DNA of 64,000 bases from Rhabdophis nuchalis (Eukaryota; Chordata; Lepidosauria; Squamata; Natricidae): NCBI GenBank assembly GCA_039707465.1, contig CM077658.1, forward strand, positions 19,269,732-19,333,731, read 5' to 3'. Each line of letters starts with the position of its first letter. Position 1 is the stretch's first letter. Of this stretch, positions 36,349-47,990 are shown piece after piece. The notes under the pieces are model-generated. The model worked only from the letters and a program-made list of their open reading frames with translations. It had not been told where the DNA came from and made no database searches. Position numbers and translations under genes: made by a program.

Positions 36349-38336
36349 CCCTCCTTTTTTTTTCATTCCCACCTTTCCCCCTCCCTCAATTCCCATTTGC
36401 TTCTTCCTTTCCTCCTTCTTTGGTCGGTTGGATTTACGGCTCTGATAAAACACCGGTTTCCCCCCACCCCTACACGTACGGGACACTTTCCCCCCTTTTT
36501 TGAAGGAACTCATCAAACAAAACAGCCAGAAGTGTAAATATGGTGGAAGGGGTGGGAGGGTGGAGGAACCAGGGAAGGGAAGCTAGAGAAAGAAGATCTG
36601 TTTGCGAGAACAGTCCCTTTTGAGATAATCGCCCCGAAAATTAAATGAGGTTTGCAGAGGACAAACCACCTCAAACAATAAGGGATGTTTTGGATGTGTT
36701 GAGAATGTCAAGTACTTTTTTCCCCCCCACACAGAATTTTTAAACTGAAATGGAGACAAGTTTTCCCCATTGAAAAATATTCTTTAAAAAAAAAAAAGCC
36801 GAGCTGTTTAAAAATTATTTGTTACCTCTAGGTAGAAGCACAAAGAACCATTAAACAAGTTAATCCTGCCATATTCAAACCAAGTTGCTTTAGAAGTCCC
36901 TGACTGAAGAATGGAAAATGTCAACTAATTGCAGCAACCATCTTTGGAAAACTATCTCATCATAACAAGAACCACAACAAACCTTTTTTAAAATAATAAT
37001 AATAATAATATTATAAAGTCCACACTGAAAGCAGAATTGTGACTTGGGCAGGACTCTCCCAGATAAAATGAGGTATTAAAATATGAAATCATAACCATTT
37101 CTGATATTTTGCCTAGAGCGAAAAGGAATTCTTTACATCTTACACTCTCCAGATATCTGTGGTTTCTCCCACGCTTGTAGAATAATTCTGCAAGGAAATG
37201 TATTTTTGTAGCAGACACTTTTAAGAAAACTGCAGGAAAAAAGAAAAGCACAGCTCAAAAGGAAACTGGAATTCCAATAAGTTGGAGAATTGCTCGAGGA
37301 GTCTGCATTTTTGACTCAATAGTAAGTTCAAATCCAGGTTTCCTCCCAGGAAATTAATTATGAAATAATAACCTTAATTTAAAAAAAAAAAAAAAGCAAC
37401 AGAGCAGAATTCTGTGTTGCCATTAGCAAGGTCTAACTTGTTGAATATACTTTAAAATTTCAAATGTTTCCTTCTCCTCCAAGCCCAAAGGTGTTACTAA
37501 ATGGAAAAAAAAAATAGGGAGAAAAAGATCAAATCAAATTGCCATTATAGTTCAACTGAGCAATAACATTTAATTCAAACTAGTGGGGGGGGGGGGGGAA
37601 ACCAAGAGAGCAAGACAGTGCAGGCCAAAAACTTTCAAACACCTGATTCACACCGGAGATTGTGAACAAAACCCCAAATAATCAAATGAAGAGACCGTTC
37701 TGTTTGTAAGAAATAATATATTGGGTTGTGGCTTTTTTTTTTTTACAGCCATCAAGGTTAGCTTTTAATTACCCCTACCTAATCTCACTTTGATACTGTG
37801 ACTGTAGGCTACACACAGTTTCCAAAAATGCACGTTCCTGAAAAATAGATCAAATGCGAAGGCAAATTGCCTTGACAGATGGCGTTCACCAAAGTCCGTC
37901 CACTGTATACTATTATTACAATCCTGTTAACACTATTACAAAGCATCGCCTGCAGGCAACTTAGTCGAACTATGTAAGGCAGTAGTAGCCTAGATGTACT
38001 GCTGGCAGTAGAGTTATTGGGAGAAGAAGTAAAGGAGGGAAACATTTCTGCAACTCATTGCTCTTTCGAGAGAAAAGGAAGGGAGGAAGGGAGATGAGGA
38101 TTACTTAACCGAAACGTCAGTAATTAAGAACACTGAATTGTCATTTTCCTCCATATTAATGTGTTTTGATTAAAACTGATTTTTTTTTTCCTCCAGCACA
38201 TCACTGAACAGGAAACGCCTGGAGAGATAAAATTACTTTTTTCTTTATAGCAAACCTGGATCCAGATATTAAACTATAAGGGGGAGGGATATGGCTAACG
38301 AACTGAAGATCCTGGCAAGGCCTAAACCGAAGCAGG

Positions 38337-38339
38337 AAA

Positions 38340-38438
<99 letters not shown>

Positions 38439-38459
38439 GAAGGAAGGAAGGAAGGAAGG
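38337..38459. repeat. (GAAA)n-(GAAG)n array
   Basis: About 25 GAAA units followed by five GAAG units. Confidence 0.98.
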
Positions 38460-39013
38460 TCTTTAGAAATTCAGAATCGAAAGGGGATGTGACCAAGATC
38501 TTCCTCAAAAGAAGAGGTTTGACTCAGTTTGAAGATCACAGAATCCTTTTGTTACAAGTTCTTTTGGAGAAACCAGACCGCCACAAAGGAGCAGGACTTC
38601 AAGTATTCTACTGAAATTTATACCTGGGCTTAGAGACAAACACAGCAGTGAACACAGAAAAGACATCTAGCCCACTCTTCCACCCCCACCCCCCCAAAAA
38701 GTGCTCAAAAATGCCTCCAAACGCTTCCAATGTCTGCCAAGGATTTGAGAAGTTACAGAAAATAACTTTTCTGTCATTTTATTTTTTAAAAAAAGGAAAA
38801 AAGCTGGGGGGGAAATTGAAACAAGACTAGATCATTAAAAAAAATAATAGTATTTTTCCCCTTGAAGTAAAAAAAAAACACCCTGATTTTGCTCCCTTGC
38901 ATCTTTGAGTGGCTGAGTTAGTTCTCAAACTTTTTCAAGCCTCTTGAACCTCATGAAAATAAAGAGGGAGGGAGGGATAGATACAGTGGAGGGGCAGTGT
39001 GTGAGAGAAGTTA

Positions 39014-39014
39014 G

Positions 39015-39060
<46 letters not shown>
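39014..39060. repeat. (AC)n array
   Basis: About 23 uninterrupted AC units in intron 1. Confidence 0.97.
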
Positions 39061-39063
<3 letters not shown>

Positions 39064-39297
39064 TATCCTTCTGGCCAGCTAGGATGCTGAAAACTTTGGG
39101 TGCAGGGGGAGCTTGTTTTCCAACAATGTGTGTTTGTTTGTTTGTGAGTGTGAAATGTTAAAGGGCACTGTGGAGGATAGACATAGAGCTTCAGGGCCCA
39201 AATATATAAATATATATATTTTCAGATAGTGGAAGGAACATTTTTCCCCTTACAAAAGAGGCCCACGTGCGTTGTGTATGTATGTTTGTATGCATAT

Positions 39298-39415
39298 GTG
39301 TGGATAGAAGTAGGTAGGTAGGTAGATTATAGAAAGAGAGAAATAGATAGAGAAAAATAGATATAGATAGAAAAGAATGAAGATCTTTCATAGCTAGAAA
39401 GAGAGAGAGAGAGAG
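39298..39415. repeat. Degenerate GTAG/GATA-type purine-rich repeat
   Basis: GTAGGTAGGTAGGTAG then irregular AGATAGA/GAAATAGATAG words and (GA)n. Confidence 0.8.
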
Positions 39416-40222
39416 TTGTAAAGATATAGATATAAATAGGAAGAACTGCATCACTCCAAATATATTAGCACAAATACTAGAAAGTTTTAAAGTCACATTT
39501 CTTTCTCCCAGTGGCCTGGGAAGAGACTTTCTTATACACATCCCAAACAAGAGAAATTATCATTTCCACCCAGGCCTCTCCCCCTCTCCCTCTCTCTCCC
39601 TCCCTCCCTCTCTCTCTCCCCCCCTCTCTTTTCACCTCCCACCCACAACTGCTAATCCCAGTTTAAACACAATTTAACCTTTGTATGTGTGTGCCTAAGC
39701 AGATACAATCCCCTGCACCTTAGAAACTCGCAGGCATTCCTAGATACGCGAGAAACGACGGCGGAAGAAAGTTAAAAAAAAAATATTTAAATTTAAAAGA
39801 GGTCTGCAGAGAAAGGGAAAGAGAGAAGATCCCGCGCAACACTTCCAAGCGTGGCCAGGAGATCCACCCGATTCCGCTTCTCCTCCACGCGCAGGGCGGG
39901 GGAGGGGGAGCGTTTCGGAAAAGCCGGGTTTTGTGTTCTAAATCTCTTTTCTTGAGACTTCCCAAGGAGCCGAAACAAATTGGGGAGTTCGCCCCCGTCC
40001 CCTCCAATCTTCTTTATTAACCCAACCAAGTTTATTCGCAACCTTAATCAACAGACGGAAGTGGATTAGCAGAGCACACCAACAAACGGAGAAAGGCACA
40101 AACAAACAGACGGTCAACTTTGGAACCAACGAGATCACCTCTTTTTTCCGCTTTTCTTTCTCCAGAGAAAAATAATCTGGTCAGATTCTCCGAGCCGCTC
40201 GTGAAATCGGCGTGGATAGAGA

Positions 40223-40341
40223 AGGAGAAGGAGAAAGAGAAGGAGGAGGAGAAAGACTAAGAGAAGAAGAAGAAGAAGGAGAAGAAGAAGAAGGAGAAGA
40301 AGGAGAAGAAGAAGAAGAAGAAGAAGAAGAAGAAGAAGAAA
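40223..40341. repeat. (GAA/GAG)n trinucleotide array
   Basis: Purine trinucleotides on plus, CTT/CTC on the SALL1 strand, 2 kb inside intron 1 from exon 1. Poly-Leu or poly-Glu frames here are artefacts. Confidence 0.97.
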
Positions 40342-40800
40342 GTGTCTCAGTTCCAGCTTCTCCTCTTTTCTGCTGTATTTATTCCCCCCACCCACCCACT
40401 CACCCCCATCACTCCCAAATAAGCCTCTTTTCACCCGTTTAGCCTCGAGCCCCGTTTCGCTCCCTTCCCACTTTCCATCCGCGCGCGATCCGATGCCGCA
40501 AAGTAAAAAGGAAAATAAAAATACGACCCGCGACGGGGATCTTCGTCGCCCGACGTCCACCCCCCAACTCTCGTGGAGCAGGGGCAGGTTGCCAGCAAAC
40601 TAAGCCACCTTTTCTCTGCGTGCCGCCCCCCCCCCCTCCCACCTCCTCGGTCTTCCCAGCGCAACTTTCTCCGACGCTCAGATTCCCACGGCTGCCGGGG
40701 GCCCGCGAAACGAGTCTGGAGTCCCTTCTCTTTTTTCCCGCGGTGTGCCCTTCAGAGCAGACTCCAAAGCGACAGATGAGCGAGGATTGCGCGCAAGTTT

Positions 40801-41034
40801 GAGAGAGAGGAGAGGGAGGAGAAGGAGAGAGAGAAAGGGAGAGGGAGGGAGAGAAAGAAAAAGAGAGGGGGGGTGATGGCAGTGGGAAGGAGGAGAGCTG
40901 GCCGGCTGGGAAACTTTCCGACAGACGAGGGAGGATTGCGCGCAAGTTGGATAGAGAAAGAGAGAGAAGAGAGAGGAGAGGGTGGAGAAGGAGAGAGGAA
41001 AGGAGGGAGAAAGAAAGAGCGAGCGAGAGAGAGG
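40801..41034. repeat. GA-rich duplicated block
   Basis: Two copies of a roughly 130-bp segment are visible: GATTGCGCGCAAGTT-GA-rich-GGCCGGCTGGGAAACTTTCCG at about 40785-40920 and at about 40932-41056. Each couples a CpG-rich edge to a GAGA tract, so this is a local tandem duplication. Confidence 0.85.
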
Positions 41035-42234
41035 TGGCCGGCTGGGAAACTTTCCGGCGCCGGTGGATGCCACGCAAAGCCAGAAAAAGCCGGCCAACGG
41101 ATCGCACTCACCCATCTGCGCCGGGAGGGAGCCGAAAAGTCGCGCTTCTTCTCCCCCCACCTTTTTTTAACGAAATAGATTTTACGCGCCACAGCCGGGA
41201 AAGGGGGGGGGGAACCCGTGGGTGTTTGGCTGCGTGTGTGTGTGTTTCCCCCTCCCCTCCTCCTCGCTAACATTGAAGGGAAGGGGACTTGGGATCGCTC
41301 CGGCGCAGCTTTTGCTACCAGGGGCCGCTTTTTTTGCCGTGGTTGGGGGGGGGGGGAGGGAAAGCAGGCCAAGTGGGGGGTGGGGGGTACATTTGGGAAG
41401 AAAGCTCTGCCCCCCCCCCGAGAATCAGGCTCGCATCGCTTCTGCGTCCCTCCCCGCAAAGAAAGAAAGGAAAATATCCTGGGGGTTATGGGGGGGGGAA
41501 GGGTTTTTCCAGAGGATCAGTCCCCTCCCCCCCCATACCTGGATCCTGCAGCGCCTTTTTCCCTAAGGGCCTCTCCCCCCCCCCCCCCCCCCCGCCCTCC
41601 CCAAGCTCGGCCGCGCGGTGGTAGGTCCGTGTGTTGGAGAGGGGAAGCAGCGTGGGGAATTGTGAGAGATCCGGCTCTCGGCTTGGCAGATCGGCAAAAG
41701 GATCCAGTCAGAGCAAGGCTGGTGGGGTGGGGGCTGGTGGGGAGAAGCAGGAGGGGGGGGGGCAAAGAAAGAAAGAGACAGGCAGAGAGGAGAGCCCAGA
41801 AACGACCCAACCTAGCCGGGAAAGGACCGCGCGAGAAGAAGGCACCAAACCTTTCTCCAGTGGAAACAACTTCGTGCGGGATCCCCTTCACTTTCTCACC
41901 CACCCAAGAGGAAAAATAGCGTCGTTTTACTTTCCTCTGTTTTGCTGTGCCCCCCCCTGCCCCCCCTCCCCGGGGTCGTCTTCCCATCCTTCTCCTAAAT
42001 CCCCCCCGAGGTAGGTAAGTTTCTTTGGCGTTTCTTTGGGCAAATTCAGAGCGAATTGTTATTTGGGGAGGGGGCGGTCGAAGAGAGAGGGGGGAAAGCT
42101 TGACGCAGGCTTCTGGGAAGTAAGGCAGATCGCCCACCGGAGATCCTCGGGGAGGGGGGGCACAATGTCTTGGGCAGGACCCCCCAGCTCATCTACCCAT
42201 TCCCCAAAATTTCCTCCCTAGACAACCAGACAGG

Positions 42235-42237
<3 letters not shown>

Positions 42238-42265
<28 letters not shown>

Positions 42266-42266
42266 C
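42238..42266. repeat. (CT)n near exon 1 donor
   Basis: A run of CT units 60 bp into intron 1 (GA on the transcript strand). Confidence 0.95.
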
Positions 42267-42326
42267 CTCCTCCCCCGAAGAGAGGGACCCCCCCACGCCC
42301 CCCCTCCCCGATCCAAGCCCCCTCAC

Positions 42327-42402
42327 CGTTGCGTGGAGCTTGCGAGGCCAGCTCGAGGTCGGATTGGAAATGCTGCGGCTTCGCCTGTTTCCTCCGCGAC
42401 AT
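42327..42402 (-). CDS. SALL1: SALL1 coding exon 1 (start codon, NuRD-recruitment motif)
   Basis: This exon encodes residues 1-25 plus the first base of codon 26. It opens with MSRRKQAKPQHF, the 12-residue N-terminal motif shared by SALL proteins and known to recruit the NuRD corepressor; the following residues also resemble vertebrate SALL1. The ATG lies at 42402-42400. The exon ends at 42327 in front of a GTGAGG donor. Joining that G to the GA at the start of exon 2 gives a Gly codon and continues as D-T-Q-K-G, which parallels D-T-E-K-G in human SALL1 as I remember it. The 5' UTR lies at coordinates above 42402, but the transcription start cannot be fixed from sequence alone. Confidence 0.97.
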
Positions 42403-42559
42403 GCTGGCTCAAACATCAGCTGGGGCCGAATAAAAAATTACGAAAAAAAAATCTTCTCAAAATTACGGAAATCCAGCCTGCCCCCCCTTTCCCTCTCCTC
42501 CTCCTCCTCCTCCTCCTCTTAGCTCTTCCCCTCCCTCCTCCTCCTCCTCCTCCGGCTAG

Positions 42560-42780
42560 CCCGATCCTCCGCGCACCGCGCATGTGTCCTGCGATAATTG
42601 TGATTATCAATAATGCACCGCGATTAATCATACAGGGGACGCTTTGAAAAAGGCGATTGGCACCGGGCCAAGGCTCTATTCAAACCCGCTCGCCTTAATC
42701 AATTAGCCGTGGATTGGGCGGAGACCCTTGTCGCTCCCAGGCGGCCGCCCAATCAGGCGACCCAGGTCGCAGGACCATCG
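42560..42780 (-). promoter_or_regulatory. SALL1: Candidate SALL1 promoter with CCAAT cluster
   Basis: About 250-350 bp upstream of the ATG are three CCAAT boxes: inverted ones at 42656-42660 and 42713-42717 (the latter fused to GGGCGG, a GC-box) and one forward at 42749-42753. Nearby 42590-42635 carries AT-rich homeodomain-type words (GATTAATC, TGATTATC). The block is non-repetitive and lies between pure CT/G tracts. CCAAT plus GC-box spacing is typical of TATA-less CpG-island promoters using NF-Y and Sp1. The transcription start itself is not visible. Confidence 0.55.
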
Positions 42781-43652
42781 CCCGCCCCCCTCCCTCCCAC
42801 CCCCTCCCTTCCAGAAAAGCTGTTTGGATACAGTTGTGTGTGTTTCTGGGGTTTATTTATTTATTTATTTATTTAACACCTTCTTAGCAACTCAGCCGGG
42901 CCTGTTACTAGAGGAAGGCGCTGCGAGGGACTCCCCCCCCTCCCTCCCCAACTTTTGGGGTCCTTTTTTGGGGTGAGGGAGGGGTGAAGGGGGGAGGAGG
43001 AGGGAAAGTTGCTTTTCTCTCTCTCTCTTCCTCCAGTTTCTTTGCAGCTGGAGTTTTGTTTTGTTTTGTTTTGAAGTTTGTTCTGGAGCGAATCGAATGC
43101 TAAGCGCTTTTGGGGGGACGGGGGTAGGATGCAAGAAGATGGGGCGAGCGCGGGTTTCGAACCGGGAGCCCCGTTTTGCAATCATCGGGCCTGGGGGAAG
43201 AAGAGGAGGAGAGGGGAGAGCCCGTTCCTCTTTCATCTCCCCGGCCTTCTATCTCCCTCTTTGCTTGCCAAAGGGACCCCCGGAGACCTCAAGGACTTGG
43301 CTTCCTTAGGAAGCCCGGCTTGGTTCCGAGGTGGGATCGCGGGATCTGGCCACAGGAATGGTCCCCTGGATCCTCTCACTGGGCGGAGGAGATGCCTTGC
43401 ACCCCGGATCTTCCCCCCTCCTCTCTGGAGGCGGGGGGAGAAGGTCTGCTGAGGGGCACCCGGGGAGAGTGAGGGAGTGGTCCTCCAGCTGCAAGGAGGT
43501 GGGGTAAGAGAGGGAGGAAGAGGGGGGGCAGTTTCTGAACCTCCAAACCTGGGGTGGAACTGGAGTTTTTTGGTGGGGGAGGAAAAAAGGGCCGAAAGAG
43601 CCCCCACACTTCGAAGGGGGAAAAACCCATCCCTCTTGCCCGCCTGCATTTC

Positions 43653-43703
43653 TCCTTCCTTCCTTCCTTCCTTCCTTCCTTCCTTCCTTCCTTCCTTCTC
43701 TCT
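43653..43703. repeat. (CTTC)n array
   Basis: About 11 CTTC units inside the GC-rich upstream region. Confidence 0.97.
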
Positions 43704-44475
43704 CAGCAAGAGACCCACGTTGGTGGGGGGAGAGAGATCCGCGGCTGTCACTCGCAAACTTTCCCAGCTTCCCCTCCCCGGCCCGTCTCTCACTTTTCGC
43801 GACCAACCGCGACTGCCACGGCAGGCTCCACGCGCACCAACCGCCTTGCACGCGGGCTGGCCGTGCAAAGCAGCTGCGCGCCGATTAGGGGTTGCCCAGA
43901 GCTGGGGAGGGGGGGGGGGAAGGAGCAGACCTTGGGGAGGGTTTTTCCCCCTCAACCGCCCCTCTCCCCATTTCCAGGGTTAGACAAACCAGACCTTGGA
44001 AATACAACACACACACCGGGTTTCCCCCCCTTCCCCCTCCTTCCGTCCTTCCTTCCTTCCTGCCTCTCCATCCATCCATCATGGAGCTGGGGGGGGGGGC
44101 TCTTAAAATAGGAAGCCCCCTCCCTTCTCCCTTTCTCTCCTCCACCCCCCAAGTCTCCTCCGCGGGACAATTCTTGCAAACTTTTCCTGCCCTTTTTTTT
44201 CTTCTTCTTTCTTTCTTTTTTTTTCCACTACCTTCCTCGCCCCCCGAGCGAGCCGGGGAGGGGCGGGCTTTCTCCCAGGCAGACGCGGCTCCGGTTGGCT
44301 GCGGGGGGAATCAGTCTCTCTCCGAGGAGGGGGGGGGTGGCGGAAACAAGCGAGCTGGTCTCCTGGGCCGAATCCCGGGGACAGGGGAGGCGGGACCTGG
44401 GGCGTGTGGGCGGGGTCTGGAGGGAGAGGCGACAACAGCCGCGTTCAGGCGACACTTTTCATTTGGGTCCTTGCG

Positions 44476-44934
44476 CGGTCCTTCCTTTTGCTCTTTTCCA
44501 CTCTTTCTTTTCACTTTTTACTTTTACGCTCTTTCTGTTACTGTGCGTTTCTTTTTTTTTCCTTTCTCCTTCTTTCCAGCCTTTTTTTCTATCATCCTTC
44601 TGTCTTCTTCCTTTCCTCCCTCTCTCCCTTCCTTCCCATCTCTTTTCCTTTCTTCTTTCCTCCTTCCTTCCTTCTTACCCTCCCTTCCTATTCTGTTTCA
44701 TTTCCTCCTTTCTTCCTGTTTTCTTTTTCCCTTTCTTTCCTGACTCTCCTCCCTCCCTTCTTTCATTTGTTTCTTCCTTTTTCCTTCTTTTGGTCTCTAT
44801 GCACTTCATTCATTGATTTACTATTTTCTTCCCCCTTTCTTTCCTTAATCAATAAATCCTTCCTTCCTTCCTTCCTTCCTTCCTTCCTTCCTTCCTTCCT
44901 TCCTTCCTTCCTTCCTTCCTTCCTTCCTTCCCGA
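44476..44934. repeat. Polypyrimidine tract ending in (CTTC)n
   Basis: Roughly 450 bp of C/T-dominated sequence, the last 75 bp being about 18 pure CTTC units. Long Phe/Ser/Leu frames here are compositional. Confidence 0.95.
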
Positions 44935-46479
44935 ATTCCCTCTCAATTTCTCCTTAACCGAGAAAGTTTGCCGTCCCGGTCCATGCACCAAGCAAACGTT
45001 TCCACTCTTCCCTTTCAACTTCTCCTCGGCATCTTCCCGTCTTCCTCTCCGGGCCCGTTATTCATTTCGTCATCCGTGCTTGGCCTTTTTCCCCCCTCCC
45101 GGTCCAAATGAACGCAGCCGTGCCAGGGAACGGCGTGCGTTTGCCGCGTTCGTCCCCTCTGCCGTTGCGGGTGTGTGTGTGGGGGGGGGGGGGTGTCAGA
45201 TGGTATTCCGTCTGGAGAAGCCCAGCGCCCCTCCCATTCTTTGCACCTCTGCTCCCCTCCCTCCCTCCCTCCCTCTCCTCCGGCGACCCCGATCCACTCT
45301 GCTGAAAGTTGATTTGCCATCTATGCCCCCCTCACTCCCCCCACTTTCTCCCTAAAATTGGGGTGGCATTTCTGGAAGGGAGCCGTGAATTCTGGGATTC
45401 TGATTTATAGCCAAAATCACCTCTTCGCGGTCCTTATTCCGAAATCTCTCCTTTCCGCCGGACAGCTTGGCCCGCGGAGGAACTGGGCTGTCTGCGTGAT
45501 TTGTTGGGGTGCCTGTCCTCTGACGGGGAAGGAGCGCGTGGTTTCCCACATTCAGGGCCTCCGGATCCGCCAAAAAAGCGAAGCCCAGCTCCTTCAGAAC
45601 CTGCGGACCTGGGCACCGAGTGGGAAGCTCTGCTGGGAGCTTTTTCTAGAGAAATGGTGACGGAAGATATTGGGGGGGGGGCGGGGGTTTGCAAGGGTAG
45701 ACGCCTGCCCGCCAGGAGCCGAGAGGTGGTCCCGCTTGGCGCACCTGGGGCCGCGAGCGGTGGCCCCTTAGCCTCTCCAACCGTCTCCGCATAAGGGCCA
45801 AGTTTTTATGCTCACCTCTCTGGTGGATTTGGGGGTACCCTCCGTCCGGATAGTAAGAGCTGAGGGAGGGGAGGTTCGCACAGAAAAAAAGGCAATGGAA
45901 CTCCCCTCTTTTAATGTGGGAACTGTTAAAACCTGGCTGGAGGAGAAAAGGAGCGGAGATGCGCCAATCCGAGAAACATTTTCTCCGACTTCTTCTAAGG
46001 GTACAATTCCCCTTCGCTTTGTAACAAGGCCGACCCCTCCATTTCCACCCACCCACCCCCGAAACGTGCGGATCTGTGACATTCTCGCGTGTAGTCCGGT
46101 CCTGTGAAATCAGCGGCCCGACTTGCTTTTAGCAGGTCGGTTCCAAAGGCAGCGCCGCGTTAGGCACAGTGCGCGGATTCAAACGGAGTTTTATAATCCG
46201 GTGTTAGGAAAACGGTGTGGTTTGTTTTTTGTTTGTTTGTTTGTTTGTTTGGGGGGGGGCTTGAATAGGTTGTGGGAACAAGGCCCGTCTTGGTTAGTTC
46301 TTTGATTCAGGGGGTTAGGCCGAAGTCTAAAACTCTGATCCATAACCACCTCGAGACTTTTGCGCGAACCAGTCAACGAACAAACGGATTGACATACGGA
46401 CGTCACGACCGAGGGAAAACCGGGTTTTAAACAAACCATCCTTCTCTTTCCGCCTCTTTCTGAGCGTCGGTGTGGCAGA

Positions 46480-47990
46480 AGCGGCTGGTTTCCCCCGGGT
46501 GTCACTTTGCGCATTGTTTCTGTTACAAGTAGGGGGACCGATTCATTTCCATTTCAAATGATCCGGTACAAAAGGCACACACACACACAACAAACAGCCA
46601 GCTGAGAAATTCTGGCCTGCTTTCTCCACGCTTTTTTTTTTTGTTCGTTAAAAGTCGCGAATTTGCGAAATTCTGCCAAGTTCAGAGGCAGAACACGTGT
46701 GTACTTTTTTTTTCTTTTACACAAGATTGTAGAGGGTTTTTTCTCCCTCCTCTCAGTAACACACGGAAATAGCCTTCTAAGAAATCCACGCGCGTGTGTT
46801 TGAGACTTCAACCTCGGCGCGAAATGGGCCAATTCTGTGAAAATGGGCCAAAGGCGAACCTCGTGCCGAAATGTCCTTCTGTGACGTTTCTGCGTTGCCT
46901 CAAAGACAAATCGATGGGTACACGGACTCTGAGCGTGTAGACACACATAAACTAAAGCCAGCGGGACAGAACCGAAACGGGCCAAAAGCGAAACTTCGTC
47001 TCAGAATATCCGCGTCCCCTCTGAGGCTTGCGAAACAGGAGAACCCCACCCTCCCGTTTTTTTGTGTAGTTGTTGTAGCTTCCCCCACCACCAACGGAGG
47101 CCACGGCGTCCGCACGTTGGGCCCGCATTTGACACAACACGCGTCTAAATTTTGCAGGCTTTTGTTGCAAAGGCGGCGGAAAACGGGGCGACCCACCAAC
47201 TCTTAAAAAGAGAAGTTGCGGGCTGGATAGCGCGTGTCCAGTTGAGCATTCGCACGCGGGAACAGACACGCAAGCAGGGCCCCGCCCGCAGCCGTTGCTG
47301 CGCCTTTTGACAGGGAGCGAGTTTTGACCCGTAGGCGAGAAAGGAAGGCCGCCTTTGGGGCAGAGGTTTGAAAAACGACGGTAATCACTCGAATTCCCGA
47401 TGCGATTATTTTCGCTCTGAATATTTAAAGACAAGCCTTTGGCAGAGACGGATCGAGGGGGAAGGGCTGTTGGGAGTCCCCTTCCTCGGCTTGTGGTTCC
47501 TCTCTCCTGCTCGGAAACTTTGCGCGGGTTTTGTTCGAATGGCAACCGGGGGAGAGGCGAGGACACCCGTCGCACCCGTCGATCCGTTTCCTACTCTTTT
47601 CGTTGGGAATCTTGCGCGCCATCCACTATAACGCGGCCACCTCCTCTGGAGAGGCGCGTCCTGCGCCTTTGGCTTGCTTTCCAAGCGCTTGTCACCCTCG
47701 GGACTGGGGTGTGTGTGTGTGGGAGGGAGGGAGGCTTTGGCTCCCCTTCTCTCGCGCCTGGGGCTTTCCCCCTACTTGGTTCTTTTCTCTCCAGCCCTTT
47801 CCGTGCGCCCTCGCCCCAAGAAAGTCTTCCCCACCGGCTGCGCGCTTGAAACCACCCGCAGGATCGCCGCGCTTAGGGATCGCTCGCTAAAAGCGACTAA
47901 AAAAAAAGGAACCGACAACGACCCCAGGTGGATGCCGCAGTCGCCCGGTGCGAGCGGGGTGGGGGGAGTCGAGCGGCGCCCCCGGGCCCC
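46480..47990. other. CpG-rich upstream sequence, no gene recognised
   Basis: GC-rich, transposon-free sequence with frequent CpG. No frame shows a known domain or SALL-like content. A divergent noncoding transcript could start here; the sequence does not show one. Confidence 0.5.

Larger units (their letters stand above)
29084..42326 (-). other. SALL1: SALL1 intron 1 (13.2 kb)
   Basis: A phase 1 intron bounded by GTGAGG (42326 downward) and TCTATAG (ending 29084). About 29.2-34.3 kb is AT-rich, mostly non-repetitive sequence with only one short LINE tail (30262-30330). The rest holds microsatellites, one MITE (34751-34972) and, toward exon 1, GA/CT-rich CpG-island sequence. I see no second gene. 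The low transposon density is what one expects where developmental enhancers sit, but no enhancer can be named from sequence alone. Confidence 0.93.

Noticed and set aside
40135..41919. Several 140-235-codon frames near the SALL1 promoter
   Set aside because: Low-complexity products of GA/CT tracts and GC-rich DNA with overlapping equally long frames on both strands and no recognisable domain.
43233..45111. Long Pro/Arg/Gly- or Phe/Ser-rich frames up to 283 codons
   Set aside because: Same reason: simple repeats and G/C runs; no conserved motif, start context or splice structure.
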